From Branchinecta lynchi (lineage: Eukaryota; Arthropoda; Branchiopoda; Anostraca; Branchinectidae), in the NCBI GenBank assembly GCA_023053575.1, contig JAKZAP010000001.1, forward strand, positions 12,850,849-12,914,848: DNA of 64,000 bases, given 5' to 3'. Below, in pieces: positions 34,901 to 49,900 of the stretch. The translations under genes were made by a program, and so were the position numbers. The notes under the pieces were generated by a model. That model worked only from the letters and a program-made list of their open reading frames with translations. It did no database searches and was not told where the DNA came from. Each line of letters begins with the position of its first letter. Within the stretch, counting starts at the first letter, position 1.

Positions 34901-37900
34901 TGTCATTGCGTTATTTACAAATTTGCAGATGTGGGACCAGCGTCCGTCATGGTTGGCACGATAGTTCAAGGGAACCGGCTGGCATCTGCCCAGGGAAGAG
35001 AGCTGAGGTTTGCAGAAGATGACCCCGGATCAGGGAATAGGGTAAGTGTGAACGCTTAAACGTCTATGGTTTAGACGTACGTGTTTTTTCCGTGGCATAT
35101 GGGTGTGCCGCGCATGTCTCAGTGTTTGTCACGGACACGAAAGTGTCTGCCACACACTGGCCCCACAAGATGAAACTTACGGAAACGCTATTTTGTCTTT
35201 GTTTTGGCGGTTATTTCAGCCTGAAAATATAAATAAAATCCAGCTAAAATCTCTATAAATAAAACATCAGGCTTACGCCCTTACCATTCTGTACTGGAAA
35301 GTTCTTCAGTTTTATGTTTTTCTGCTTTAATAAATATTTAATATTTTTATCTAGACGTTAATTTGCCAACATATTTGAATTGCACGCCAAATTCGAGCCA
35401 CAAAATCGAATATCACCTCGTCAACTGTTTGTCAAACACACTTATGGACAGCACACACGACCGCGGAAGAGCAACCAGAGCCGAAAATTCGCAGTCGTTT
35501 AACACCAGCGGCACCGACCTTATCACGTCCGTACCGGGAATGTGGAAAACCCTGCTTTGTGAACGAATGCCTCAAATGGTCAAGCGATGACCAAGCATAG
35601 CGAAAGGCTTAGAGCGTGTTCCATCCTACTTACGAATTCTGGCTTTTTGTCGTCAAGGCTGGAACAATTTTTCATTTTCCAGCAGGATCTCACGCCACGG
35701 GCGAATCCGACCAATCACGTTATAGAGATGCGTAGCTACTACGCTCCCGAGCATGGTAAGCAAATAGTAACTATCAGTTACTATTCCGACAAGGTTGGAA
35801 CGGTCAGCGTAGTAACTTTTCGTGAGGATGGAACGGAAATAGTTACTATTGTTAGAAGGGTGGAACACGCTCTTAAACTATCGTTTGTTTCACTTCTCAT
35901 CACCCTGATTGGTAGCTAGGCTAGTCCACCGTACTTATTCAAGTACACTTGAGCCAGTCTCATAAATCCGTGTCTGCATTTCGTTTCTGGGATGACTCGG
36001 AGCAGACAATTTGTCCGCTGCAGTGTAGCTCCGAAAAGAAAAGTGAAGAAACGAATTTTTGTTTTTCTTTTGTATGTTCGGTGAATTCAAAGGCTGGATA
36101 AAAAAAAAAGTTCAGTTTCAGGACCTTTATTCTTTGCAGTAGGCCTACTTATACACATAAATAATCATATACATTCAGTTCAAAACTAAATAATTCTTTG
36201 TAGAGGCGAAAGCCTTTGTGCTGCAATTATATTATTATTATCATATCCCAGTTCGGGATCCCACCGAAATCTTTATGTTTCTGAGACATCCTTCCTTACT
36301 GAAGATGCCGTTAGTGCTGAATCTGTGAATAGCTTCAAGTGTGTTTTAGATATGACTTTGAAGTCTGCTCTGTACAGTCATTCCCAATTACTGCGAGATA
36401 CGCCGAGGCGGAAGCCGTTTGTGATGCAATATGTTGTTATTATTATAAAGTACTTTACACTTCAACCTGATGCAGTCACTCAACTCTTGAAACATAATAG
36501 AATAGTGTATAGACATACAGTATAGAAAATAACATACCAACCATAACACCGTTCACTCATGCTAATCGACTACCTCCTATTTAAGTTTTCCATCACATAA
36601 TCTCACAACGATTTTTATTTGTTTAATTCCTAGACGTCAAAATGCCGAGAGAAACATCGACGTGTTGCGGTGACGTAGTTACTTTGAAATCTTATTTATA
36701 CATAACTCAATTTATTGCATTCAGTTAATAAGAAATATATGTGGACTTGTTTATAGCATTTTCGAATACTCTTGTGTTCCACTTCGGCCACGAGGGACAG
36801 TCCTGTCATGTTCCCATGTTAATTAAGCTACATGTTCCTCCTAATGCTTTAATTTCGGCAAGAGCTTAAGAGGTGCATAACGATAACGTAAAGGTCGATG
36901 TATAGCATTCTTTTGTGTCTTAATCCTTACAGATATCCCCTATAAGGAACCACTTTGATATACGAAGCTTTGCTTTGCATTTTTTTTTCTCCCGTTGACA
37001 GACGGTCGTGTTGCGTTTTCTTTTTTTGGTATATCATAACGACCTGTGGCTCCCTGTAAAGGTAATTAAGTGGAAGTGTGAAGGCCTGGGACGCTTTGAG
37101 TCTCCCAGACACGCGAGTCTTTTCTCCCGGGATAGTATTGTTTATCTTTCTGGCTCAAGCCAAAACGGCCTAAAGTTTTATCGCACTTGAGCTTACTCAA
37201 GTGCCATATAGCGATCGTAATGTCTGTCTGTCTGTCGGTCTGTCCGCATTTTGCTAGTTTGCGCACTGCCACGTGACCTAGGACGATAAAACTTGGCACG
37301 CATATCAGGGACCCAACCGGATTAACTTGGGAATAATCACTTCCCCGATCCGACCATGAATTGGGGAGTGGCAAGATGGGGAATCCGGAAATTAGTCACA
37401 TTCAAAACTTTTTCAATCAATCAATAAATCAATTTTAATCTGAATAGCTAAACGCTAGAAAAGGAATACAAATTTACAAAATGCACAGACACGCAAGAAA
37501 CAAATTACCAATACACTTATAAGAAATTACCAGAAATAAATGATGGAATGAAACTACGTAACGATTGGGTAGAAGAATTAGCGGGATATTGGGAAAACTT
37601 ATTGAAACTTTGGAACGGATAATCGGGCGTGCATTAAACTTGACAGGTATCAAGAACAAGTAACGGTCTTGGATACTCATTGTCAAATTCGCATCGGATC
37701 CGATAACTGGGGTGGGGAGGGACTGGAGGGGGAGACCCGAAATCTCTTGAAACGCTTTTTCTAGTTTTTGTCAAACCCCTATCCCTTTCTTCACACTAGT
37801 ATCGCTCTGCTCGTGGATGAGTCATTCTTTGCTTAAATTCGTTCGGAGAGAGCTAGAGCAATCGAAGTTCGAAGGGGTTGGTATAATATGCTGCTGAACC

Positions 37901-40900
37901 TTATTAGGGTTGATATAGATTAGGGGGTGCTAGGACGATGAAACTTGGCAGGCTTATCAGGGACCCCACCAGATTAACTTACAAATAATCACTTCCCCAA
38001 TCCGACTTTCCCCCGATCCGGGAGTCCGGAAACTAGGAACAACGGTAGCAAAAGGGAAGCAAAAAGAGCGCTGCCCAAATGCGATATCGATCCGCGGACC
38101 TCTTTGGCGTAGGTCCAGCGCTCTACCGCGGCGCTACGACTTGGAAGTATTTAAGCGAATGCGGGAACAGACACGGTTTAAAGATTAAAGTCGTCAGAAC
38201 GAATGCTAAATGCTAACCGGAGCAAAATAACTAGAGCTATTTTGCTCTGATGCTAACTAAACTTAAACTAAACAAATCTCGTGAAACACTTCCACATAAG
38301 CTAGGACAATGAAACTTGGCAGGCATATCAGGGAACCTACCAGAGTAACTTGGAAATAATCATTTTCCAGATCCGATCATAGTGGGGGAGTGGAGTAATT
38401 GGAAATCCGAAAACTATTAACATGCATAACTTTGGAGAGGGTAATCGGACATGCGTGAAACTTGACATGTGTCAAGAACAAGTTTTTCGGATATTCAGTT
38501 TCAAATCCGGACCAGATTCGATACCTGGGGGGGGGCTGGAGGGGGGCACCGAAAATTTCCTGAAACGCTTCCACATAAGCCAGGACATAAGACTTGGAAG
38601 GCATATGAGGGAACCGACCAGTTCAACTTGGAAATAATCACTTCCCCAATCCAGCCATCGCAGGGGGAGTGGAGGGGTGGGGAATCTGGAAACTAGAATC
38701 ATACATAACTTTGGAACGGGTAATCGGACATGCATGAAACTTGACAAGTGTGAAGAACAAGTGTCTCAGATTTTCAATTTCAAATCTGGCCCGAATCCGA
38801 TAACTTGGGGTGGGGGTAGAGAGGGGACCGGAAATCTTTTGAAACGCTTATGGTCGAGGGATCGGGATGGAACTTGAATCGAAAAACGAGCATTAACCCT
38901 ACATACTTTATTGACAAAATAGGACCGGATCGTGTCGCAGTGGAGGGTGTCGGAGGGGGTTTCTTGGATTTCCGCGGTGATCAGGAGTTAGGGTACTTCT
39001 AAATGTACTATGACCATGAAATTTGGTAGACATATTATTTACTCTCCTAGGTCGACTTGAAAGTAGTTCCTTCCCCGATACGGTGATTTTGGGGGTAGTG
39101 GAGGGGTGGGGAATCCAGCATCTAGTGACATGCATAACTTTAGAACGGGTGATCGGACGTGAATGAAACTTGATTAAGTGTCAAGAACAAGTGTCTCAGA
39201 TGATCAATCTCAAGTTCGGAACGAATCCAATAACTGGGGGGGGGGGGGCTGGAGTGGGATGCAAGAAATCTCATGAAACGCTTAGAGTCGAGAGATCGGA
39301 ATGGGACTTGAAGGAGACAGTACGAGAAAATACTGACAAAACAGGATCTTGTCTCAGTTTGGGGAGTTTGAGAGGGTTTTCCACAATTCTGTTCATCACG
39401 AGCTAGGGTACTTCCAAATGTGCTATGACCGTGAAACTTGGCAGTCTGTGCTATGACCATGAAACTTGGCAGGCATGTTAGGGACTCTGTCAGATTGGCT
39501 TAAAAATAGTCCCTCGCCCGATGCGATCATCGTTGTGGAAGAAACAGTTATCAGTGAGTGGAATAACCATTTCAGATTTAGTAGATCAAGCCATTTTCTG
39601 ATGAAATGAATATCGGGAGAGAGATTCAGCCTTGACAACTGCAAACCGTATCTGACAAACAACTGTTCTTGCAAGTGCCATATGAGCTGTCAGCTCTTGT
39701 TTCTCTGGCTGTACAACTCCTGACTGAGTCATATGACTTGGATTGTACCTTCATTACAGGTTTTCGCACTGATTACACGGCAGTCGCACAATCATATAAT
39801 TTCCTCCACAAGTCTGCACCAGCTCCCCCACCTAGGAAAGCCAATAGGCATGTGAACTTGTATCGTTTAGGTTCAAGGTTATCTTTATGTACAAACAAAT
39901 GAATCATTAACACTTCCCCGCTGCTGAGAGCAGAGCTCGAGCGCACACGAAAAAAAAAGAAGTAAAAAACAAAAATAACTTCAACATCATACCCAATAAC
40001 ACCCAATAAAAATCATACCCAATAATATCCATTAATACTATATTAATATTTTTATAAATATATTATATATTATATAAACATCCCTTATTATATTTTAGTA
40101 TCGGTACATCACCGAAGTGCTGCAGTGGAGATCGCAGCGGACAGCTGACCATGTTCTCTTCACGCTGCTTGGAGCGAAGGGTCTACCAACTGCCACCATG
40201 ACATGTGCACAATTGCATAAGAAAGCCGAAAGGATAGGGATCCTATTGCTTGAGAGGGCGCGAGTCAACACCAACGACCGGGTTGCTCTAGTGTTCCCAC
40301 CAGGACTCGACTTGATTTGCGCGTTCTATGCGTGTATGTATGTTGGTAAGTCTCGAATCTTAAATTTTGAATGAGCCGAAAGACCTGAGAAAATGACCCG
40401 GACCCCCCTCCCGTGAAACCCGTAGGCGTGAAGTCGCCACTTTTGCAGACAAACTTCTGAAAATGGATTCAGATATTCGCCGTTCCGAAACGAACCAGAG
40501 GGCACTCCGACTAACCCTTGATTCACACAGCTGCTTCGTATGCGACACGAATTTTTCTTTGATGTTCCGACGTGCGACAGAATCGCATGACCCTTCCCAC
40601 TACCACGCAGACGCAAATGGAAAACAATTTTTGCGTCGAGATTATTATCGTCTAGTATACGACCTCTGAAGATGCTGGTAGATTACTCATCTGAATATCA
40701 CCCACTATTAGGAAACTTTCACTCAAACCCTATTTGTCATATTGTTCAAAACGGGTTAATACAAGTTTATTCAGAAGATATTTTGCGTTCAGCCATCCTA
40801 GGATTATTGTCAGAACAAGGTAGGGCAATTTTTAGTCTTGAAAGTTGACTAATCTTTGTTTTTTCTTTTCTTTCCCTAAAAAAATCGCATGCTTTATGTC

Positions 40901-43900
40901 AGATCAGTTGAAATATTTCAACGCATCCGACACTGCGACAAAAAGCAAAGTTGTGCGTTGCTTTGTCGCATCACGCAGAATTTTGCGCGAAGTCGCAGCA
41001 GTCTGATCCAGGGGTAACATCGAGAAGCTTTTACGGAAACATGCTGCAACGAACTTGCGGATTAAGTTCTACACCAATTACATAGTTGTGCTGTGGGATC
41101 ATCTCCGTCTCAAAACTAACGAATGAACAATTCATTTTTCACTGACCGAGTTCAGTAAAAAGAGTAAACATACACAACACTAATCAAGCTAACGGGGTGA
41201 TGAAAAGGTAAACGGACAGTATGACGATACTAATTTTTAGGGACAGGATTTTCCGTGTCAGTACTCAGTAGTAGTCTTGAGTTTGTAAGCTCGGCAGACA
41301 GTTTGTAGGCCTCGAACACTTTTGAACATGTATGGTCCCTCAGTCCATGTGAGTTCGAATGGAATGCGGCACTCGCCAGTCATAACTAAGCCAGTGCGCC
41401 ACAGTGAAGCCTTTCACCATTAGTGCAATTTAGGGTAATTATTGATATTCAATCAATCAATCAGTAATCTATTATAAGGCTACCCATCACGATACAAGTT
41501 TTCACGAGACAAGTATGTCACGTGACAAAAATTTCTAGACAGATTTTCGCGAGACAAGTCAGTCATTTGGTAATTTTTTTCAAGACAAATTATCACGAGG
41601 CAAACCTTGCTCAAGACAAATTTGGCAAGACGCTCTATAAATTTCAGCGACTGAATTTTATTTGATCTGTACACACACACAAAACTAAACTAAAAGACAA
41701 AGTAGGAAATTAAAATGTAAACACATCAAATGCTGGAGAACCGACATCGAACTTTGTCGTTGACAATCGCTGCGGGGTTACATATGTGGTTGTGATCATC
41801 CGTGGAAGTTAGAGTAAACTTGCCATTACATTGTTTCCCTCGTAGCCTACTGGCTAGCCTTTGTCAGAGCATCTGTAGTAGCTGTTTCCTGAAGATGCTG
41901 AAAACAGAAAGAACTTGTAGCCTTGTAGTTTCCACCATTTGTCTAACTTGATTTGGGTTGACATTCTGTTTCCAATATCAAAACTGACTACTATCCTAAC
42001 ATGCACCCTCTACTGTATATACGGTAGCTCACTGTAAGCTGATTGTCTTAATCCTACTTTTCTTAATCCGGGTTGTGTCGTAGAAGGGTTTTCTAATGAA
42101 TAATTGCCTCTCGAAGATTTGTCTAATGCTCTGATTGCCTCGTGCGGATTTGCCTAGTGACACTTGTCAGAAGCCGATTGTCTCGTGAAACTTTTCTCAT
42201 AATATGCTCCCTATTATAAGACCTAAGCCAGACGCAGTCAGTGATTGCTTAAACATGAAGAAACAAGCAAGAAGAGTTGGGGGATCTGCTGAGAGCCAAA
42301 TTGTGCTGTGATTACGAGATATGTATTGTATTACACTGTCAGAAGTTTCTTAACTGATTACACGAGGATGCGGGGTTTCAATAGATAGCGCGTAACAGAC
42401 AACACTTTGGATGTTATCTGTTGTGTTTGAAGACTTTATGCATAAGGAAGAGCCAACAAAGCATCTACTGGCTTTATTCTTTATCGTCGTGATGTCGGAA
42501 AACTCAGCAGGTACTTTTTGGCGGTTAATCGTTTCTTCCCGAGGTAACGCTTATTATGCATAACATTTTGAAACACAACAGATAACATCCGAAGTGTTAT
42601 CTGTTGCGCATTATCCGTTGAAACCGCGCATCCTCGTGTTATATGTTTTGGAACTTCTGACAGTGTACAGGAAGGTCAAAAGAAACTTAGATTAGTTCAT
42701 TCTTACACAATCCATGTTGGAGCGTTCGTAGTTACGAAGAAAAGAATAAACAGAAAACATAAAACTATTATACGCATCCTGGCTGTCGCACATAACAGTT
42801 ACTGTAGCTTCGGTCTCTCCCTTTCAAGGGTAGGGTTAAAAGGCCGTGCTACCACCGTCGAAGTTCCAAGGTCTTCAATCACCCAAAAGTGAGTCAGCCA
42901 GAGATGGGCGGTTCCGATCGTGAACGGATTCGAATCCGAGTCTAGGGCTAGATACGTTCCCGAGTCCGAATCCATCTTTTCATGCTGAGAATTCGAATCC
43001 GGATTCGATTCCGACCTTAACAGAAATCAAATCATATGATGGGCTATAGTTAAAAATCAAAGATGATAAAAAAAATACTGATGCCTCAGGCAAATGAAAA
43101 GGTTAACTGGGCGATGTAAACCATATTTCAAGATTTTTATGGGTAATGGGTATTTTTTATGGGTATGGGTTTCCTCTTCGCAACCACGAATGAATTTGGG
43201 GATTTGAGCACAAAACCTAAATCACACTGTGTCAAAATTGGGAAAAATTAAAAATTGCAGCGGGTTAGTAAAGTTCAGGGTTCGGAATCCGAGTCCGAAT
43301 CCAGCCTGACAAGCAGAAGATTCGAATCAGGCTTAAAGGAAGAGTCCTGGATTCGAATCCGAATCCGGATTCGGATTCGCCTATCTCTGGAGTCGGCTAA
43401 GAGGGGATACGTTTTACAGATTTCTGAACGTTGGACAAGCTTTATCAAATCGAAAAATATTTTGAATTTGATTGAAAAACACGTTTTGTTCGCTGTGCTT
43501 TTATTAAGATGGCAGAAAAGGGATGCGAGTTAGGTATCATTTTGGTCCTACTTAGTTGAAACTAGCTAAGTTTTTGTTCTCATGGGAAAATGTGTGTTAC
43601 AGGCGTCGTTCCTGTGACCATCCGACCTCCTCACCCCCAGAATCTCCAGACCACTCTCCCCACAGTGAGAATGATTGTTGACGTTAGCAAAGCTACTGTT
43701 GTTCTCTCAACGCAAAATGTAGTGAAGCTTCTGAAGTCAAAGGTAAGATGAACTTCACTTCAGTTTTCGGAAACTCATGCTTGGTCTTTCTAGCTCTTGA
43801 AGGCCCACTGGGCAACCCAAACCAGGCATTTTTTGCTATGAATAGTTGTAATAACCATTCACACTTTTGTTACTTTTTGAATATTTTGCCAATTCACGGC

Positions 43901-46900
43901 CGAAAGTGACACCTGAGCCTCATTTTTGTTGCAATAGCGCTGCCGCATCGCTGCTGCAGCACTTCTTTGCTTTTGCACAATATGCGTTTTTGGATTCACT
44001 TTCTTCTTGGTTGAAGCGGCAGCGCTGCAGCATCTTGCAGGGAAGCACAGACTTGGTCGGTGAGCAAGTCCGCGATTCTCGAGAAGCGCTGCCGTCTTCC
44101 TCGGAAGCGCTGCAGTGCAAAAACGGATGTAGAAATAATCAGTCCGTGGTTTTGAAAAAATCGAATAGAGGCGTGCTAGGACCTGGCGGTTATATTTGCA
44201 TTTGCATGGTACAAGTACTCTATATGCTTTGTGTGTTCTAAGTGAAAACTGGATAATAAGTCCATCTCGAGTGAACTTCATGTCTCTACCAATAGAAACT
44301 CCAAGATATGTGATGCAGCTTTTACAAGTACAAGAAAACTTGAACAGAATCTTATCTTGGTGACAAGATTATGTTTACACGCAGAGGGAAACAATAAATT
44401 CTTCAAACCAGAAAATCTGACAGAAATAAATTCACTAGCGAATATAAAAATGTTTCGAGAGCATTAATGACATCTGTCCTGATGACTGAGGCTCTCAAAA
44501 GCTAGCTAGACTTTTTTTGTCGTTTTACCAGCGCCGCCGACGAGATTCCTTTCAAGTAGACCGAAATTCCTTCCCGTCATGAAAGAATTCTTGTCCCGCT
44601 AGACTTTTTTTCTAGTCGTCTTCACGAACGGAATCCTTTCGAGTCGACCGGAATTTCTTTCTACTCGACGGGATTTCTTGTCCGTGTAAGCGCTGCATGA
44701 GATGAAAGACATCTCTTGTTCGCAAAGCTTAAAGTTCAATGGGCACATCAAACTACCCCAATCCCACTCTGTAACAACCTAGGAACAATGCTTACCCCCT
44801 AGCTGCGCAGCTTTTTCAGCAGTTTCCTCTCTGTGATATTTCAAAGCGTAATATTTTGGGCCAGTACATTCTCAATTTACTAGCTTGGACAAAGATAAAA
44901 GTGATGTTGCTTATAGCACTTGGTAGATCTTTATTTTATGCATAAATCAGCTTGTCTAATTCAGATTTGAATAGGCTATTTGTTTTTTAATGATTTTTGT
45001 AGCTATGTTATTTTTTATATACTTATTGCATATTCTGGTACATTTTCTAAAGCAAGTTAAACAAGCTTCACAACACAATTCCACAAAGAAAAACTTTAAT
45101 AGGCACTTAAAACATGGAACTTCTAATGACACACTAGAACAATCAGGTAAACTGCATCTGCGGCTTGACTTATTGGTGACATCTCAAATATATCCTTTTC
45201 TATCAAGCATTGCTGGGAGTTTTTGAATTTCCTGCCACGATATGCCAGCTCCTAAGATTTGGATCGCCGAAATGCCAGAGAGGTAAAGACAAGGGATAAC
45301 AAGAAAACGGCCGATTTTCCTAGCGCCTTCTAAAGGAAGTCGGAAAGGTTTATTTGTGAATCATTTAATACAAAATAAAGCATTAGAAGTGTCCATTGTG
45401 CTTTAATTCTGTCTACGCCGTAAGATCTGTATACGCCGCAGAATGTCAACACTTCACTAGTGGAAGTCCCTTCTGGATAAAGTGCGTTTACTGCCCGTGG
45501 TAGAACTAAGTCTCGAGTGAGAAGTTTCGGACGTGAGTCACAGGCCTAGAACACAAGCAAGCACAGAGAGACTACCTTTCCGGTTGCTGGATAGGGAGAA
45601 TAAACTAAGAGAAGGATAGATAGATGGTAGATAGAAATATCTTTTTATTCACCAAAAGCTTATCATGGTTCACGCCAAATTTGTTTGGTACAGTCATGGA
45701 TGCAACTTATGAACAAACACATAAATCATAATAGGCCTACGATGGTCATAAATAACATTATAAGTTAAAACTAGCAGCTATAAGTTTAAACGAAAACGTT
45801 TTTCGTTTGAAATTAGGGCATCATTAATATTTGAATCTTTTTTTTCCAATCAATCAAGTTTACTCCGAATAGCTAAAAGCTAGAAAAGGAATACAAATTT
45901 ACAAACTACACAGACACACAAGAAACAAATTAACTAATACACTTACAAGAAATTACCAGAAATAAACGATGGAATGAAACTACGTAAAAATTGGGTTGAC
46001 GAATTAGCGGGATATGGGGAAAACGTATTGCCAGTATTCCTTTCGGCCGGACGCACGGAAGACGGGAGGGGAGGGGGAATAGATGGGTCATCTGGGGACA
46101 ACACGTTATCTTAGCTCCAAATTTGTTTGAAAGAGTATTTCTACGTATTTGTACTGTTCCAAGTGTTACTTATCCAAGGAGGTAAATCTCAAAGATTCTT
46201 TGAAGAACATTGATGTTTTTTTTGTTTTTTTTACATTTTTTTCGGAGTAAACTCTAGATTCGCACGAATTCTTAAGCTACGCTTAATTGTTAAGTCATCC
46301 GCCAAATCCCGTGTATCATTTTGTCAACCGCTAGACATGATTTCAATTCTTTCTTTCCTTTTTTTTTGTTACTTATTTTGTAACACTCAAGTCTATTGTG
46401 TCGATCATCGTATACACTGACTACATTTCACTGAGAATATTGTCACGACATGTGACTTGGGAGAGCTTGAGCCGCATGTCCAGTACATTAGTATGACAGG
46501 ACAGTTGCATATAAATGAACAAAGGACACCCGTGGCGGCACATGCTGACGTAAATCTGCCACCAAAAATGGATAATGTATTTTCGCAATGATATGCATGT
46601 GTTATTTGTCCTTAACCCTTGCTAACCCAATTTGACGAACATCGTTATTTGTATTAAGCGTCAGAGATTATTGTGTCATAGTTTCATTTGTTGATATTAA
46701 GAACTTCTCCGAAGTGTTTCAGTTTCGTTGGACTATATTTAAAGTAAGGACTTCAATAACTGAAAAATGTTTGGTTATTTCTTTTTTCTTGGAAATTTTT
46801 CACCATTAGGCTACAATGATCGTCATCCAGGCTAAGGTTAGCCGCTGCTCAACTTGTAGTTGGTGCGAGGTTTTCGCAACGCTAGAGCAGAAGTTTTTTT

Positions 46901-49900
46901 TATATTTTTCTAACAAAATTAACTTTAACCTACCACACGTTTAAGCCTACAACCATTAAATATATTTCCTTCTGTACCATTAACGTACTTGTATTTTTTC
47001 CGTAATAAAATCAGAATAAATTAAAGAGAGTAGTAGTCCTCAGAATTCGCATTCCTCATTTTTCTTAATTAATTCCGCAATTGTAGAGCACAATTTTATT
47101 CATAAGAGGTAACTTTCACAGCGCATGCGCTAAATTTTACCTTTATGTCAAACATAATCAGACACAAATATATCAATTCGTCATGTCAGTAATAATAATA
47201 AAATACAATGCATAAAATAGGTCGTTGGCCTCTGCGAAGCTCTTCTATTGATTGTAGATTCTTTCGGTCTACAAATTGCCAGGGAATTCTTGAAAACATT
47301 AATAATTGCTTTCCGACTCCCAACAGGATGCAGCAGGGAGCTTGCTAGCCTGTCTTCTTTGGGTAGTTTGTCATTGCGGGTGTCCAGAAGCAATTGAGAT
47401 GTCGCGCCTTTCCTTACCGAACGAATCATCTGGCGTGTTATCATTTCGTTGTGGCGTCGTTACATGTTTTTTTTTTCTGCCACTATGCTGTTCTTTGGTG
47501 AAGAGAGTACGTCGAACAAATAAGCACTGAATATGCACTGTTTGAAGGTTTGAGCTAGTAATGTATGTTGTGGGTCTGTGTTGTTTGTATGCAGATTTAT
47601 GGAGTCGCAGCGTGTGTCGGTGACAGACGGTATTGCATCCTGACCATGATTTGGTCACAGCACAGAGGGAGGTACTCGTGGGAGAAGGGACGGGCGGCCC
47701 CTCAAAACGTGTAGGTCTTCAGTTCGCATTCTACCTGATATTCGTGTTTATATTATTATTTTGTTGTCGTGCCCTGCCCTTTCCTTGCCCGTTGACTTTT
47801 TGTTCTTTCTTCTTCGTTCTCTTTTTCTTTTCTTTTTTTTTACTCCTTTTCTTGACTTCAAGCGGAAACTGCAAGACGCAGTTTGCTCTGACTTAAGCCG
47901 GATTTCATATTGCTTAGCAATAGAAAAATTCTGCACCTGAGCCAAAATGATCGTCGCTCGGCTCCAATTCCGGTGTCAAGTTCAGGTTCATTCTATCGGT
48001 ACACTAAATCGATACATAGTTGTACACTAAATCAATCAGTACAGAGACGGCCTTGTTACTTTCTTCACCTTGTTCAGCCATACGTTTTTACATTAAAAAA
48101 CTACGTGTTCATAGTTCAGCTTCCAACTTTAACTGTTCAAGACGCTGTCTGACTCGCTTCTTCCATCGAAGAAGAATGAAGGGACACAAGAAAATGCAAC
48201 AATATTAACTTAAAAGCTTACTCTGGATTGGTCGCCGGGCGAAGAACAGCTCGTTGCATCTTTGTATTATTTTTCCTAGTTCAGTTTCTCCTTCGAACCC
48301 CACTGCAATTAGACGAATCCGCTACCAGATTGATTTGTAGGCTACCTGATTTGTTCATTTCTGAGATATTTTGATCTCCGCTCGAGCCGCAAATTAGGGG
48401 GTTGACCCCCCCCCCCCCCCCGAAACATACAAAAACAGTCATTTTTATAGGCTTTTCCCCCTGATCTATGTCTTTTTGTACTTTTTTGTTCGACCCGCAG
48501 GCAACCGGATTTCCTGCACTTTCATCATCAAGTTGAAAAAATTTCAGCTTTTCCATATGGAAGTGATGATGGTGCCGCAAATCCGAGCAGGAATTTCCGA
48601 ACGGGAGCTCCCGATCCTCGTCGTGTGTTCGCACTATAACTGACGCTCCGGTCACCCCTTAAATCAGAAAGGAAGAAGAGGAAGCGTATATAATTTTATT
48701 TTTGCTTGATAATAGTTTTTGGTCGAGGTTTTGTTGGCCGGGTGCTTGTGTTTTCGAACGCCGTGGAAGTTCGCGCAGTTAGTGTTTTTTTTTATCCGGG
48801 CGATTTCGATCTGGTCTGTGACTCATTATCATGGAATTATTCATGGTGATCACAGAGTTAATAAACCCTTCAAGAGGTGACAGGATAAACGATATAACAT
48901 AGTTAACGGAAGGGGAGTAGCTGCGAAACGGCGGCAGAAGTAAACAGTGCGGGGTGCAAATGGCAACCGCAACATCCAGTCGCCATTCATCCGTCTAGCA
49001 GGCAAACTTCGGACTTGATAGCTCACCAAGTTCGACGTTTTGAAGGAAAAGAAGAAAATAAAAATAATGGCTAACGATGTATAAGTAAAAACCTTAGTTG
49101 AAGGTAACCTCATACTTCGATCAAAAATGCAGCTAATTTAGTGCCAAACAAATCCTGTCGCATCCCCGTTAGTTTAAGAGAACGGAAGGGATATGATCTG
49201 AACCTCGGTACTATCCGGTCGCCCGCCAGATGATCCTCCAAACGAGTCCTCTTGCGTCATTTCACTTTCAAGGAAGGGCAAGGGGGCTCGAACCTAACGT
49301 CCATGACCATCCGATAAGCATTAGAATCAGTACGGAAGCAAGCAGAGATGAGGACATTGAGCCTGTGGTATCTCGCTACTGCTGGTCTAGACGGGAGTGA
49401 CTTGCACATTCTGTTATGTTCGCACCTCTATCACGTCAATTAAAAGCGGTGACTCTTTCCTAGATCAAAGATAGATATCTGTTTCGAGTGTTTTTACAAT
49501 ATTACTTTGTCTTGTAGGAGGCTAGCAACGTCGTTGATCAAAAGTCTTGGCCACTTATTCTTGACACAGATGACCTCCCAAAGAAGAAACTTGCCAACTA
49601 CTACAGGCCCCCGACTGCAGAAATGATTGCTTACTTGGACTTCAGGTTAGTGTTTGTGGGACTAATACACGGGATCTGACGGCACTGCCCTATCTAAACA
49701 CACGACTACACTATAAAAAGTTTCTCTCAAGATTAAAGTTAACTGCAGTATTTGCTACTGGGATTAATCTTATCTCTACTAAGATAAGATTAGTCCGAAT
49801 TAGAGATAAGATTATATTTTTAGAGATAAGATTAATCCCAGTAGTAAATACTGCAGGATTTTTTGTTTACAGTGTAAAGCCTCCCTATCGAAGGTGCGCA

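Larger units (their letters stand above)
37180..39705 (+). mobile_element. E element, copy E3 (long, both ends present, HINE-like)
   Basis: The head is the hairpin GCACTTG-N8-CAAGTGC, followed by ATAGCGATCGTAATGTCTG and TCTGTCTGTCGG. The core has about five or six imperfect units marked by GACGATGAAACTTGGCAGG, CATGCATAACTTTGGAACGG and TCAAGAACAAGTGTCTCAGA. The tail is GCAAGTGCCATATGAGCTGT plus CAGCTCTTGTT (hairpin GAGCT-GTC-AGCTC). Nested insertions: a LINE tail (37412-37640) and a tRNA-like SINE (about 38030-38150). Non-coding. Confidence 0.82.

Noticed and set aside
38030..38150. Possible tRNA gene on the - strand
   Set aside because: A- and B-box-like parts are present but no pairing acceptor stem; it lies inside E3, so a SINE is more likely.
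43859..44281. Long overlapping open frames on both strands
   Set aside because: Caused by GC-rich GCGCTGC repeats; no domain or splice logic.
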